Shown: positions 35,637 to 47,600 of the stretch, piece by piece
How positions within the stretch are numbered: the first letter of the stretch is position 1
Layout: each line of letters opens with the position of its first letter
Position numbers and translations under genes: made by a program
Notes under the pieces: generated by a model
The model's input: only the letters and a program-made list of their open reading frames with translations
What the model was told of the DNA's origin: nothing
Database searches by the model: none
Origin: Salvia splendens
Taxonomy: Eukaryota > Streptophyta > Magnoliopsida > Lamiales > Lamiaceae
DNA: 64,000 nucleotides
Direction of reading: 5' to 3'
Assembly (NCBI RefSeq): GCF_004379255.2
Contig: NC_056046.1
Span: 12,586,001-12,650,000 of the forward strand

Positions 35637-37267
35637 GGATAAGCCCAACATAATATAAAATATTGAATAAATTGAAATGTTATATTGGTTTCTATGAATT
35701 GTTAAAGGTTTAAGTATGAAGTTCTTTACAGGTGAAGAAGTTCTTAGTTTCTTTTTTTTTTGTGCTACACATTATCTGATTTCAGTTTATGCGATTCATA
35801 TATCACCACTGAAGCCATGAAGAAATTAAAAAAATCTGCAATACTTAATAATTGTTCATAAGAACAGATTACAGCTTCATCTTCAGGTAAAAAATAGTAC
35901 ACCTTACAATCATCTTTATTTTAATTGTCCCTAAGATATGTAGCCGTTTCATCCAAAATTTTATTTCACCTGTTTTTTATGGCAGTTTATAAATATGTTA
36001 GAAGTCATTTGAATATATATATAGTACAGAATGAAGTTTGCAGATTAATGTGTGACACTGTATTTCACTTATTTTATTAGCTTTTGAATTATTTTTCCTT
36101 GCATCTTCCTTTTAATTTTGAAGTTACTTTGTTTTTTATTTTATACCATATGTGTTCCTGCTGAAAACCAAAATCAATAGATTAGTATAATTGGGATATC
36201 ATCTAAATGGCTATGAATTAAGTAGATATGTTCCTCTGTAGCTAATTGTTCTTGGAAATCCATATTTTTCGACAGACATGACAACATCTTTGACTTAGTC
36301 TATTTTTTAAACGATTAGGGATAATATTTGAACATGCAATCCCTTACTAATTGAATACAGTAATATTTGGAAGAATATTTTACCTTTCTATAGTAGGTTT
36401 GTCATAAGCAGGCTAAATCCATTCCCTGGTTTTAAGCGATTTGAAAGTGCAATTTTTCCAAAATAGCTCAATGACAGATATAGCTTTTATCTTCTAGGGT
36501 TTTTTTCGTTTGGGCGTCTTCTGATGGCTTTTTTGGGGTAGTCGGTTTTCCATCATTTAGAATGGTGGAAAACCGACCGATACAACGCCGAACCTTTAAA
36601 AAATGGAAAACTTGTGAGAATCGTTTAGAATTCAGAAATTGTGTTTATATGGTCAAAATTTTCGATGCTTTTCATCGATCTTACATGTAATCATACTGGA
36701 ATTGTCGACAAGTGTATGACTGGAGAAATGCCGTGACGATTGAGCGATACGTAAGTTGGTTCTTCATACTACGAGGAAAGAGTATTGGTTGAAGTTGATG
36801 CTTGCTTCTGTCGCCGATTTTGAGAGTAAATCTTTCCAGCTATGGAGGCGGAAGATTGGGCGCCGCGTTTGAGAGATGAAGCTAGAGTTTCAGCAGTAAT
36901 GTGTCGGCGTGTGGAAGGAATGAATGAGTGTATATTATATTGTTTAAATACCTAAGTACGTTAATTTTGATTTTCACTAATTTCAAGTTTATGTAATTTA
37001 GTTGAAGTATGATTGGAATAATACATTTGTGTTTATATAATTGTAGAAAGTTAGGGCTATATATTTTAGCTTATTATGATGCTATATAATCTTGTTTTTT
37101 GGGCAGGTTAATTGAGTTTTTTTGGGCCCAATTTTTTTTTGTGTTTCTATATATTGTGATGTTATTTTAGTTAATCGTTATGTTAATTGTTAATAATTAA
37201 ATTATATAAATTGATTAAAATTTGAAAAAAATTATATAAACTTTTTTAGGAAAAGCTCTGGCAACTC
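35637..37267. other. Spacer, possibly 5' part of a Helitron
   Basis: No conserved coding sequence. It contains a strong hairpin (36541-36577) and GC-richer fragments near 36780-36910 that might be captured host sequence. The 5' end of the Helitron whose helicase follows could not be placed. Confidence 0.4.
36541..36577. repeat. Hairpin (15-bp arms)
   Basis: GTCGGTTTTCCATCA and TGGTGGAAAACCGAC are inverted with one mismatch around a 7-base loop. Function unknown. Confidence 0.8.
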
Positions 37268-38160
37268 TCTCGACCAGCAGCCGAGAATGTTGTGAATGCC
37301 ACCATTAATTCTTCATATCTTTGGAGTAGTTGTGCAGTATTGAAGTTGACCAGAAACATGAGGTGATGGAGTTGTTGGTGGTCTGAATGATAGTGAAGTC
37401 GTTATTGATCTTCCCTTTGACATTGTACTGTCTAATGCTGGAGATCCTCTTAAAACCATTGTTGAGAAGATTTATCCTTCCTATATAGATCCTGAAGAGT
37501 TGAGCAATTGTTTGCATGATTGTGCTATACTTGCTCCCACGCTTGATGTTGTCGATCAGGTTAACCAGTTCATGATTTCGATGGATCAGTCTCAGGGTCG
37601 AGTATATTTGAACTCTGATAGCATTTCAAATTCAAATTCCACATCGAATGGTTCTGCTGAGATACAATCAGTTGAATTTTTGAATAATTTGAAGTGTTCA
37701 AGTACACCTAATCATGAATTGATATTGAAAGTTGGAACTCCTGTGATGTTGTTAAGATCATTCTAATGGTTTGTGTAATGACACTAGATTGATAATTACA
37801 CGGTTAGGTGATTATGTTTTGGAGGCCTGTGTCTTGGGGGGGGCATAATATTGGTCATAAGGTTTTGATTCCGCGAATGTCTTTGATACCGTCTGATCCA
37901 AGGCTGCCATTCAGATTCCAACGACGCCAATTTCCATTAGCTGTGTCATATGCAATGACCATTAACAAAAGTCAAGGCCCAATCTCTGTCCCATTATTGG
38001 ATTATTTTTGAAAAAACCAATCATGGACAACTTTATGTTGCTATATCTAGAGTCATAAGTCGTGAATGTTTGAATATTTTAGTTTGTGGGATGAGAATGA
38101 TAGTAGAAGTGATTCTACTCTTAACGTTGTTTACAAAGAAGTCTCTCAAAATGTATGAAT
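37268..38160 (+). pseudogene. Helitron Rep/PIF1-type helicase, C-terminal relic
   Basis: Broken frames give NVVNATINSSYLWSSCAVLK and LTRNMR, a jump to VGGLNDSEVVIDLPFDIVLS and SYIDPEELSNCLHDCAILAP, then [68 protein letters not shown] and GQLYVAISRV. These are the C-terminal helicase motifs of plant Helitron replication proteins (the [13 protein letters not shown] and YVAISR motifs). At least one stop near 37764, a G-run frameshift near 37838 and another shift near 38010 disable it. The N-terminal Rep domain is absent. Confidence 0.85.
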
Positions 38161-38540
38161 TACTGGTGTCAGAGAGATGTTTGTAACGATTTTGTCGAGA
38201 AGATGTTTGAATTCTATGTTTTGTTGATCAAATTTATAATGAACTACTGTGTTTATTTTTTCAAATAATTTTATTTATTTACTTTGGTATTTAGTATTTC
38301 TCAATCTTTTGTTTGTATATCCTATTCTATTTCTATTTCTTTCCCTCATGTCCTTTCGTTACAGTGGATTGATAGATTGATAGATGTAGAAGTAGAAGTA
38401 TGTTTTTTAAATCTTTATAATCTTATGAATATAACATTTAAATAGTTTCTATTCTTGATTTGCAATAATTAGTGATATTTTTTCTATATGTTCTTTATTT
38501 TGATTTAATTCGTTTTAATTTTTTTTTTTAAATTTTTAAA

Positions 38541-38579
38541 AATTATTTGGCCCGTGCATAGCACGGGTGATAACACTAG
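38541..38579 (+). mobile_element. Helitron 3' terminus
   Basis: A perfect 7-bp hairpin CCCGTGC-ATA-GCACGGG (38551-38567) is followed 8 bases later by CTAG (38576-38579) and a T. This is the hallmark of a Helitron 3' end, which carries a short hairpin before CTRR and inserts between A and T. It lies about 420 bases downstream of the helicase relic on the same strand. Confidence 0.88.
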
Positions 38580-38742
38580 TAGTAGTAAAGGAGAGGTGAG
38601 TGCCTGTATTAAATTTTAGAAAAACAAACATATTGACTTTCGCATCAAAATTTCCACCTTTAGAAAATAATAACATGTAAATTCACAAATTTAGCCATCT
38701 TTGAAAGATGAGACTGAGACTTATTCCATAGAGTACTCCTTA

Positions 38743-39491
38743 GAGCATCCACTATGCGCCCCGCGACCGTCCCGCGTTTTGTTCCGGAGGGACGGAAGCG
38801 CCGCGGGACGCGTTGCAGTGAGGCGTTCCGTCCCCAGCCCGTCTCCATGCCGTCCCGTAGCCCGCGACCACACGACGTCTCGCCACGCGCCGAGTGGGCA
38901 TCGTCACGCTGACGCAATAATTCATTTTTTTAAATAATTTTTTTTAAATATTTTTTATTTATAAAAATTATTTTTTATATTTAAAAATAATTTTTACAAA
39001 TAAATGAATACTATAAATCCGTATTAACCCATATATATTTGATGGGCTTGCGAATTTATGAAACTCATTCTTGATTGTCTCTCTTTTATAGAGACATCCT
39101 TGAATGTTTTATGTTCCACTTTCGATGTGGGACAAACTCATTCTTGGTTGTCTCTCTTTTATAGAGACATCCTTGAATGTTTTATGTTTCACTTTCAATG
39201 TGGGACAAACTCATTCTTGGTTGTCTCTCTTTTATAGATACATCCTTGAATATTTTATTTTCCACTTTCGATGTGGGACAAACTCATTCTTGGTTGTCTC
39301 TGTTTTTATTAATTAAATTTGTTGGAGAAAAAAAATAAAAAATGAAATTGAATGAATAGTAATTTAAGGGACGGTTAAGGGATGGAGCGTTACAGGTTCC
39401 GTCCCTTAGTTAATGGATGAAGTAAAAAAGTACAGTGGAGCCCTCAAATAGTAATTTAAGGGACGATATAGAGACAACTTAGTGGATGGCC
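38743..39491. mobile_element. Harbinger-type MITE G with internal tandem array
   Basis: TTA flanks both ends (38740-38742 and 39492-39494). Tips are GAGCATCCACTATG and AGTGGATGGCC. The left subterminal region is an array of CCGTCCCG/CGGGACG motifs. No ORF. It contains the USE-TATA array at 39083-39279. Confidence 0.8.
39083..39279 (-). promoter_or_regulatory. Three tandem snRNA-type USE-TATA modules, 73-bp period
   Basis: On the minus strand GTCCCACATCG (plus coordinates 39269-39279), its variant GTCCCACATTG (39196-39206) and GTCCCACATCG (39123-39133) each stand exactly 32 bases upstream of TATAAAAG (39236-39229, 39163-39156, 39090-39083). RTCCCACATCG is the plant upstream sequence element of U-snRNA genes, and the Pol II type spaces it about three helical turns from TATA. 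No snRNA coding sequence follows. Transcription would run leftward through the GC-rich end of the MITE; whether it does is unknown. Confidence 0.7.
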
Positions 39492-39494
39492 TTA

Positions 39495-41689
39495 AGAATG
39501 CACCCAAAAGTATATGTTGATTGTTGACGGACACACAACAAACTCATTAATCATTATATGTTAATAGGATTTAATTAATAAAAGTAAAGCAATCTAGCAA
39601 CTACGTTAGTAAATAGAGAGATATGCGCTAACTTATTTCGGAGTGGATATATTAATGGCTGGAAAGAATTGCCGGTGACTGTTCACCTTTTTCATAATGA
39701 TAAATTGCATAAATTCCCTCATTGTTTTTATGATTTTGCTAAAAAGTTGGATAGTAAACAAAGCTAACAGTGTTCAAACATTCAAATGAAATGTAACTTA
39801 AAATATTAATGCAACATTTTATATGATTTATGTAAACTTAAAACATTTTGTATCAATTTGAAATATTGGTAAAATATTTTGTATTAATTTGAAATATTGG
39901 TAAAACATTTTATATGTATAGTGTAATTACCCCTAGAGATGCGACATCATTTTCTTCGTTTTGGAATTGAGGTTGAGAAGCGATATCTCATATCCTTCAT
40001 CATAAATTGTAGATTCCATAATGAATTATACTCCCTTCCAAGTTAGCAGAGTCGTATTCTTTTTCGTTTATTTCAAGGTAATTGAATCAATTTGTTTGTT
40101 CTCTCCTACTTTATTCTATCTTTTACTTTCATATTTTATTCTCTCCTATTTAAATCTCTCTCATTTAACTTTTAAAATCAATTTCTTAATTTTTGTGTCT
40201 AATAGAAATGCATCAATTGTCTTTGTTATCTATTTTCCTTTATAATGTCTTTATTCTATATATTATCTACTTTATTTCTCTTTATTTTAATTTTTAAACC
40301 TTAATTTCATTAACTTTTGTGTCCAACAGAAGCGCCCAACTACCTTCGGACGAATAGAGTCAAAATCTGTTATAGAGAAAAGTGTAAAACAAACCCAAAC
40401 GAACTATCAGCTAAAGAGGAAAGGCATAACCTAGCTAAAAAACAAAACAATACAATCCCATAAAAGAGCCTCAACAAAACCTACAAAACTAACCGTCAAG
40501 ATAATACCTACTAAAATAAATAGCTCACTCATAGATAAGGCAGCCAAACTTGAAAATCATTACCCAATTCATCCGAAATAACCAACAAGCCTTTAAAATG
40601 TCACGACAAACATCGAGCTATGAGTTATGTCTTTTTTTGACTTTTTCCTTAAATCATTTAATTTTTGGAGTGAATGGAAAATCATGACACCAACTCTGAG
40701 TCCACAAGCCAAAATGCGAAAAAAGTACTTTTTAAAAATCCAAAGACTACCTCCTTATCATGAATATTCTCAATATATAATGTAGTGACATCCAAATCTT
40801 TATGACGAACTTTATGAGTAACGCCCCATCCAAAGCTTCTCCTACTTTCAAAACGAAAAACATTGGTCTACAACTTCACCAATTTTGGAAATTTCTTGTT
40901 TCAAATTAATTAGTGATTCTATGATATCACGAAGAGAAGAGAGTAGTACATTGTAAAAGTGTACTAAGCTGGCATTGACAAGGCTTAGTTGAAGGTACAA
41001 CCTGGCGATGCACATCGTTTCAGACGATTCTGCCCTCAGCGTTGCAGTCAACGGGTGCATAATCAGCTTATACGAATAATTAATAGTACTACCATATCAT
41101 TACAAAAGAATCAAATTAAATACACCATAACTTATTTAGTAACTTTGCCATATATCGATAGGTAAAATTAAGCAGCAATAAATACTACTCCCTCCGTCCC
41201 CGAATAAGAGTCGTTAATTTCCATTTTGGGCCGTCCCCCATTAAGAGTCACTCTTCATTTTTACCATAAATGGTAGTATGCCCCACATTCCATTAACTCA
41301 CTCCACTCACATTTTATTATAAAACCAATATAAAAATGTGGGTCCCATATTCCACTAACTTTTTCAACCAACTTTTCTCTACATTTCTTAAAACTCGTGC
41401 CCGGTCAAAGAGCGACTCCTATCAGGGGACGGAGGGAGTAACATTTTAACACAGTGAACTAGAAAGAGGAGAGAGGCACAAAAGTAAGAAAATTTCTGCA
41501 GACTTCAACCCAGTCCATATCTATAGACTTTCACTGTCCATCTCTGGATTCTCTCATAATTCAGTATCAAAGAATCGAAAACAAGAAGAAAAATCATGAT
41601 TAAAACCTAACTTATGTTCTAATTTTAGTGGAATCGAAGCTGGAAGATTTCAATTGATTGATGGTTTCGTCAGCGGCAGCGTCAGACAA
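39495..41689. other. Intergenic upstream of the kinase gene
   Basis: No conserved coding region. One well-preserved Stowaway (41188-41438) lies 252 bases from the kinase ATG. A possible single Stowaway tip (CTCCCTTCCAAG at 40031) has no convincing partner. The rest shows nothing supportable. Confidence 0.55.
41188..41438. mobile_element. Stowaway-type MITE in the kinase promoter region
   Basis: TA-flanked, with tips CTCCCTCCGTCCCCGAATAA and a right end AGGGGACGGAGGGAG. 251 bases. Confidence 0.88.
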
Positions 41690-44600
41690 ATGGGGAAGTC
41701 TTACTCGGCGAATTCGAATGATTACAAGCTTCTAGAAGAGGTTGGATACGGCGCCAGCGCTACTGTTTTCAGAGCGATCTATTTGCCTTACAATGAAGTG
41801 GTGGCGGTTAAGTGCTTGGATCTCGATCGATGCCATAGCAATCTGGTTTGTTCAATATATTCTTTTCATCTATTTGTATTGCGCTTCTGTTCATTTGCTT
41901 TGATTCCGCGTGACTTGGGGATTTAACTTCATTTGGCTTTGTGTGAGGTGACTTTTGATCTAGTTGGAGTGCATTTTCGATGTTGCTTGGAAAATTTTAA
42001 TGCGTCTGCAGTTTGAGATCTCGGTGCATTGAGTAATGGTGTGAAATTGTTTAAATGGAGCTACTTTGAGTTTAGAGGGCGAATCTTTGAAATTTGAAGC
42101 TTTGAATTGGTTCGAATTTGAATTCTGTTGTGCAATTTGGTGTCTTTATTACTCCCTCCGTCCCAAGCTACTTGCACTTATTTCCTTTCTGGGCGTCCCA
42201 AGTTACTTGCACTCTTTCCATTTTTAGTAAAAATTATCACCTACAGCCGTAATATTTGACTTTGTCTATCACTCATTCCTTAATCTCCGTGCCGAACAGG
42301 AAACGTGCGAGTAGCTTGGGACGGAGGGAGTATTATTATAGGTTAAGTGAGTTAGCTGCTTATCATCAAATATGTGATTTTAAGCACATTTATTAATTCC
42401 TAGAGAACACGATCAGGTTTTGTTGTGTACTGCTTTGGGATTAACTGTTATCATGATGCAAATTGCATTGAATTCTTAGGGAAATATAGTGCAAGGAAGG
42501 GTAGCTATATCAGCTAGGTTGAGTTTGAGCAGCATCAAATAAGACCGTTCTTTGATTTGAGAAACTGTTGCTGAGTTAACTACTTAACTTATAAGAATGA
42601 ATTAATGAAATGAATATTCAGATATCGAGAATTTTGAGGAATGGCTGATTGAGAAAGATTTCATCTAACCCAGCAGGGAGAATCCTTAATGATAATCAGC
42701 TATTGTTAATGGGATTGTTTACGTACAACCGGTAGAATGAGTCAATGACTAATCAATTTCCCCAAGAATGTAGTCATACTATTTACTCTAGAACTTATTG
42801 ATAAATATATGATCATAAAGCTACTGTTTGGTGTTGTTTTCTTAGTATCAATACAAATATGTTGGTTTATTAGCATCAATACAAATCTGTTGCCTTTTTT
42901 TGCTAAACCTTCTTTGTTCAAAATTAAGCCTCATTGTTCTCATTTCAATGTGATATTATGTTGACATAAATACTACAGCTTCAGATTGCGTCCCTGTTAG
43001 ATATAGCATACTTCCTAGGTTTTACATAAGTGCCAATCGTTATTTAACTTATTACTCTCTTTTTTGGTCCAAAATGTATTTTGTCTGTAACATTTAATAG
43101 TTACTAGAACTAGAAGTTTGTGCTAACTAGAATTTAAATGAAGGTCAATGAAAATTTGAACCAGAGTCAGTCCAGATTAAGTTAGAGGCAGAATGGAATA
43201 ATGAAGTTGTAAAAAGTCAAATATGTCGGCGATAGTCAGTTTTGTTAAACATGTTATCTCAGAAATTACGAAATACACGTGGCCATGTATTTTAACACTT
43301 CTAAGATGCCAAAAGCAATTTATTGCATGTTATGAATTTTACAGGTGTCATCATTAGGTTTGAAGTCTGTAGCTCTGGCTTTGAGATGTATATAAGTGTG
43401 TGTATTATCTCTCTGTTGTAAAGAACTTTATTTCTTGATTATTCGTTTCTACAAAACTTTTTGGGGTTCATATAATCAAAATATGACTTTCACTGTGCAG
43501 TATCAAATTAAACCAGACATTTTTTGCGCCATTTAAGATATCTTAACCCCTATAATGTGATAAAAGCTCAAGAATATATCAGCAAAAGATTAATTATCTG
43601 GATCTATTGTTGGTTATCTTTAGGCATCGAATACCTTATGGCACAAGTAAGAATTATTAATGCCCCTTTCTCAAATTGTATGAAAGGAATCTGTATAATT
43701 ATCTTTTTTCCGTTGCTTGACGCTTCAGAGATTTGTTGCCTTGTGGGAGTTTACTACCAGTGATGAATTGCATGCAAAGAAATTTAATCTAACTAGCTTG
43801 GTTGACTCAGATTTTATATGGTTACTCTTGATACCTTACCTGTAAGCTCTTTTATATTATTAGCCAAGAAGATAGCAATGAGTTCAGTGCGATACCTTCT
43901 GAACTCCTTGGTAATCATTAGTTATTTCTTTCTAGTTACCATGTTTGGCATTATGACACATGTTATGGGGAAGTAGTTGTTAACTAGTTTTATTTATATT
44001 TATTTTTTTGTTTTTTTCGACATCAGGATTCATAGTGTTATGCAACTTGTGGTATTCCTGTGAAGTGTAGATTTCTTTAGTAGAAAGTTCTTTCCTTGGA
44101 TACTGGTTTCAAAGCATAAGAATATTTTAACCAATTAATGTAGCTTATTTGTTCTATTATGATTAGTGGATGTGGTTGGGCTGGACATTCAGTTGAATAG
44201 TGTTATCTTATCTGCAGGATGATATTCGCAGGGAAGCTCAAACAATGAGTTTAATCGATCATCCTAATGTCATAAAAGCTTTTTGTTCATTTGTTGTTGA
44301 CCGCAACCTTTGGGTGGTAATGCCTTTTATGGCTGAGGGTTCTTGCCTGCATCTCATGAAGATAGCATATCAAGAAGGATTTGAAGAATCTGCCATTGGA
44401 TCTATCCTGAAAGAAACTTTGAAGGCTTTGGAGTACCTTCATCATCACGGCCATATTCACCGTGATGTTAAGGTTAATTGATGTTGCATGTTTAAATCTA
44501 GACAGATCAGACACTGGACTTGTTCTCGGATAGTATGCATTAAGTAAATTACTTTATTCTGTTTAACGTCTCTATACAGGCTGGAAATATATTGATGGAT

Positions 44601-47600
44601 ACTGATGGTGAGGTGAAGCTTGCTGATTTTGGTGTTTCAGCCTGCATGTTTGACAGAGGTGATAGACAACGATCAAGGAATACCTTTGTAGGCACTCCAT
44701 GCTGGTGTGTGTGTGTGTCTCTCTCTCTCTCTCACACACACACACATTGAAGAACAAATACCAAACTATCACCATCAGTATCCAATATCCATTTACATTT
44801 TGCTATACATATCTTTCACTTCTCACCCACACTCTCTTTTGATACCAACTGATTTAATCCGTCGCTTTTAATTCATTATACAGGATGGCCCCGGAAGTGT
44901 TGCAGCCTGGAACTGGATATGATTTCAAGTGGGTTACTTCATATTCTTGTACTGTCTTGTGGTTCTATATTAAGAAGTGTTTTGTGCATGCATACAATTT
45001 GGTGGCACAGGCATACAAAGGGTGTTTGTGAATGTATCATAAAACATTATTATAGTCTTGTAGATTGGGATTTGGATATTTATTATTGATATCTTGTAGA
45101 CACTATACTGGGAAATTAATTTTCTAATCTGAGGTATAGGTAAGCTACGCTGGTGTGATCCTCACTGCATGACTTTGATATGGCATCTGAAGTCTAAAAA
45201 TGTCTATTCGAAAGACTAAAGTTGAATGGAAACTCTAGTTAATCTATTCCTCTAAGAACATTACTCACTTTAGACTATCACTCAAACTCCAAGTAATTTT
45301 ATCATTTTGTGTCCATGCTTACCTTGTATTCACATTTCTCAGTTTCCCATCATAGTTGCTAGCAGTTGTAGATGCTGATTCTTTTTGTGCATGATTCATA
45401 GTGTTCTTATTAAACGCACAGGGCTGACATTTGGTCATTTGGAATAACTGCACTGGAATTGGCCCATGGACATGCACCATTTTCCAAATATCCCCCAATG
45501 AAGGTACATGTCTACATAAAAGCACTTTTTCTGGATGATACTGTCCTTAACACTTCATGATATTTGCCTCCACTCTCCAATAGGTTTTGTTGATGACCAT
45601 ACAAAATGCACCACCTGGACTTGATTACGATCGTGATAAGAGGTTCTCTAAGGTATTCATGATATTTCCAGGTGTACCATGTTCACTGAACACTGTCTGG
45701 CCTCTAAATTATTATTACCAATACCAATGTTCATTTTTAGTTTCATTTGGTTTTTGATAGTCCTTCAAAGAAATGGTTGCTATGTGCTTAGTAAAAGATC
45801 AAACAAAGAGACCAACTGCAGAAAAGTTGTCGAAACACTCCTTTTTCAAGAATGCAAAGCCTCCTGAACTCATTGTTAAAAAGTTGTTTGTTGACCTGCC
45901 ACCACTATGGAAGCGCGTGAAAGATCTCCAGGTATATCCTGTTCGTGGAAACCGGCAGGGTTCTGAAGTAACGTTTTGTAGAATTTATGCTGATATTGTT
46001 GCGAATGCTCATAGATCAAAGATGCTGCACAACTTGCTCTGAAAAAAATGCCTTCAGCTGAACAGGAAGCTATATCTCAGGTTTGAAATGCACCAGATCC
46101 TATAGTTCTATTTCATTTCCTGTTTTATGCTAGCCAAAGATTTACTGCTATGCGACACTTCTCTTTTCTCCTGTTGATCTAATGCTACTTGCGAAAGATT
46201 ATAGAGAACTTCTATACTCCGTTACTCATAAAAAATTAAAATAAAAAAGAAGTTAGGGTCCATTCATATGGTCTGCTTAGAAGTATACCTAAATGCCAGC
46301 TGCTGCATTTTTTCTTTCATGAGTATTTTCATCTTTAATGGGAAGTTGGAACGAATGAAGATGAAGACCCTCGTTTTCTCCTTATTCCTTTCTTATTCAT
46401 TAGCCAATCGCTACCTACAGAGCCTGTTTTCAATTGAGTGGCCAATTGAGCTAAAAATGTTGGTGTGTGAGCAAACATCAGCTGGAATTGTCTTGTCGCA
46501 TTAACAATTTGCTAACTATGGGGTCCCATCTTTATTTGTTTATTTATTTTATTACTAGGTCTGTAGGTCACAAAGTAATGATTAGTGGAAATGCAGAATC
46601 TTCTATTTAAACACATTGCTCAGGATTATAAAAATATATACCACATTCCCTGTGTTTTGTGATGTGTGCATTTGTTCTTGTTGTAGTTTTTCTTTCCCTT
46701 TGGTTGAATAGATTTGATTCTCTTTCAGAGTGAGTACCAGCGAGGAGTAAGTGCTTGGAACTTTGATGTTGAAGATTTGAAGTTTCAAGCATCTTTGGTA
46801 TGTTGAGAGAAGTTTTATTTATGCTCAATCATCAGTATGGAATAATTGTGAACAGTGGAAGTGATCCTATGGGCTGTTTTATTCTTGGCAGTTGCAAGAC
46901 GAGGATGAAATAAAAGAAATCCAAGAAGAAGAAGACAGTATAAAATTTAATATGAACCAAAAGGTGTTTTAATAATGATTTACTTTTTATGGAGACCTGT
47001 CATTGTTTTCAATATTTCTGTTTCTGTTGTGTACATCTAGCTATACTTATTCTTTAGCTACAAAGTGAAGAAAGTATGTAACAAAATTCTTATTGCTTGT
47101 TTGCAGAGTGCATCTGATTCTGTACCAAAACCAGTAGTCCACAATATTGTCAGGTAACTTAGAAAATATTTGTTCCATCTTTATGCTACATATTATAGTT
47201 GTTGCCTTGTAAAGGTTATTTGTCTGCAATTTTTTGTTTCTGTTTTGATGCGTATGAAGAAATGCTTTGACTATATCATGAACTTATGTCCCTATTAGTC
47301 TAAATAATTTTTCTGCTGTGTCTCCTTTCATCTCCAGTGAGAGGATAAATGGTGATGAGGTGCTTGTAGTTGAGAGCCAGACAAATAAGGGACAGACATC
47401 TGAAAGTGACATGAGAGAGTATGACACTAATGCAAAAACTGATACAATGAAGAGTGAATCAAAATCTGAGCTGGCAGCATCATTGGTAGAGAAAGAAGGA
47501 GTTCAAGCTAAGACTAGAAATCAGACCGGTAGAGCCCGTCAAACTCAAAGTGGACCACTTGTGCCTGGTATGGTGCTAAGTAATTCACTATCAGAAAGAG

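Noticed and set aside
39041..39305. 73-bp tandem repeats considered as a CRISPR-like array or snRNA genes
   Set aside because: Units are contiguous without unique spacers, and no snRNA body follows any of the promoter-like modules.
40031..40370. CTCCCTTCCAAG as the start of another Stowaway
   Set aside because: The expected complementary right tip is missing; the TTCGGACGAATAGAG near 40347 does not pair with it.
41654..41689. Upstream in-frame ATG adding 12 residues to the kinase
   Set aside because: Family members begin just before the [16 protein letters not shown] segment, so 41690 is the likelier start, though 41654 cannot be excluded.
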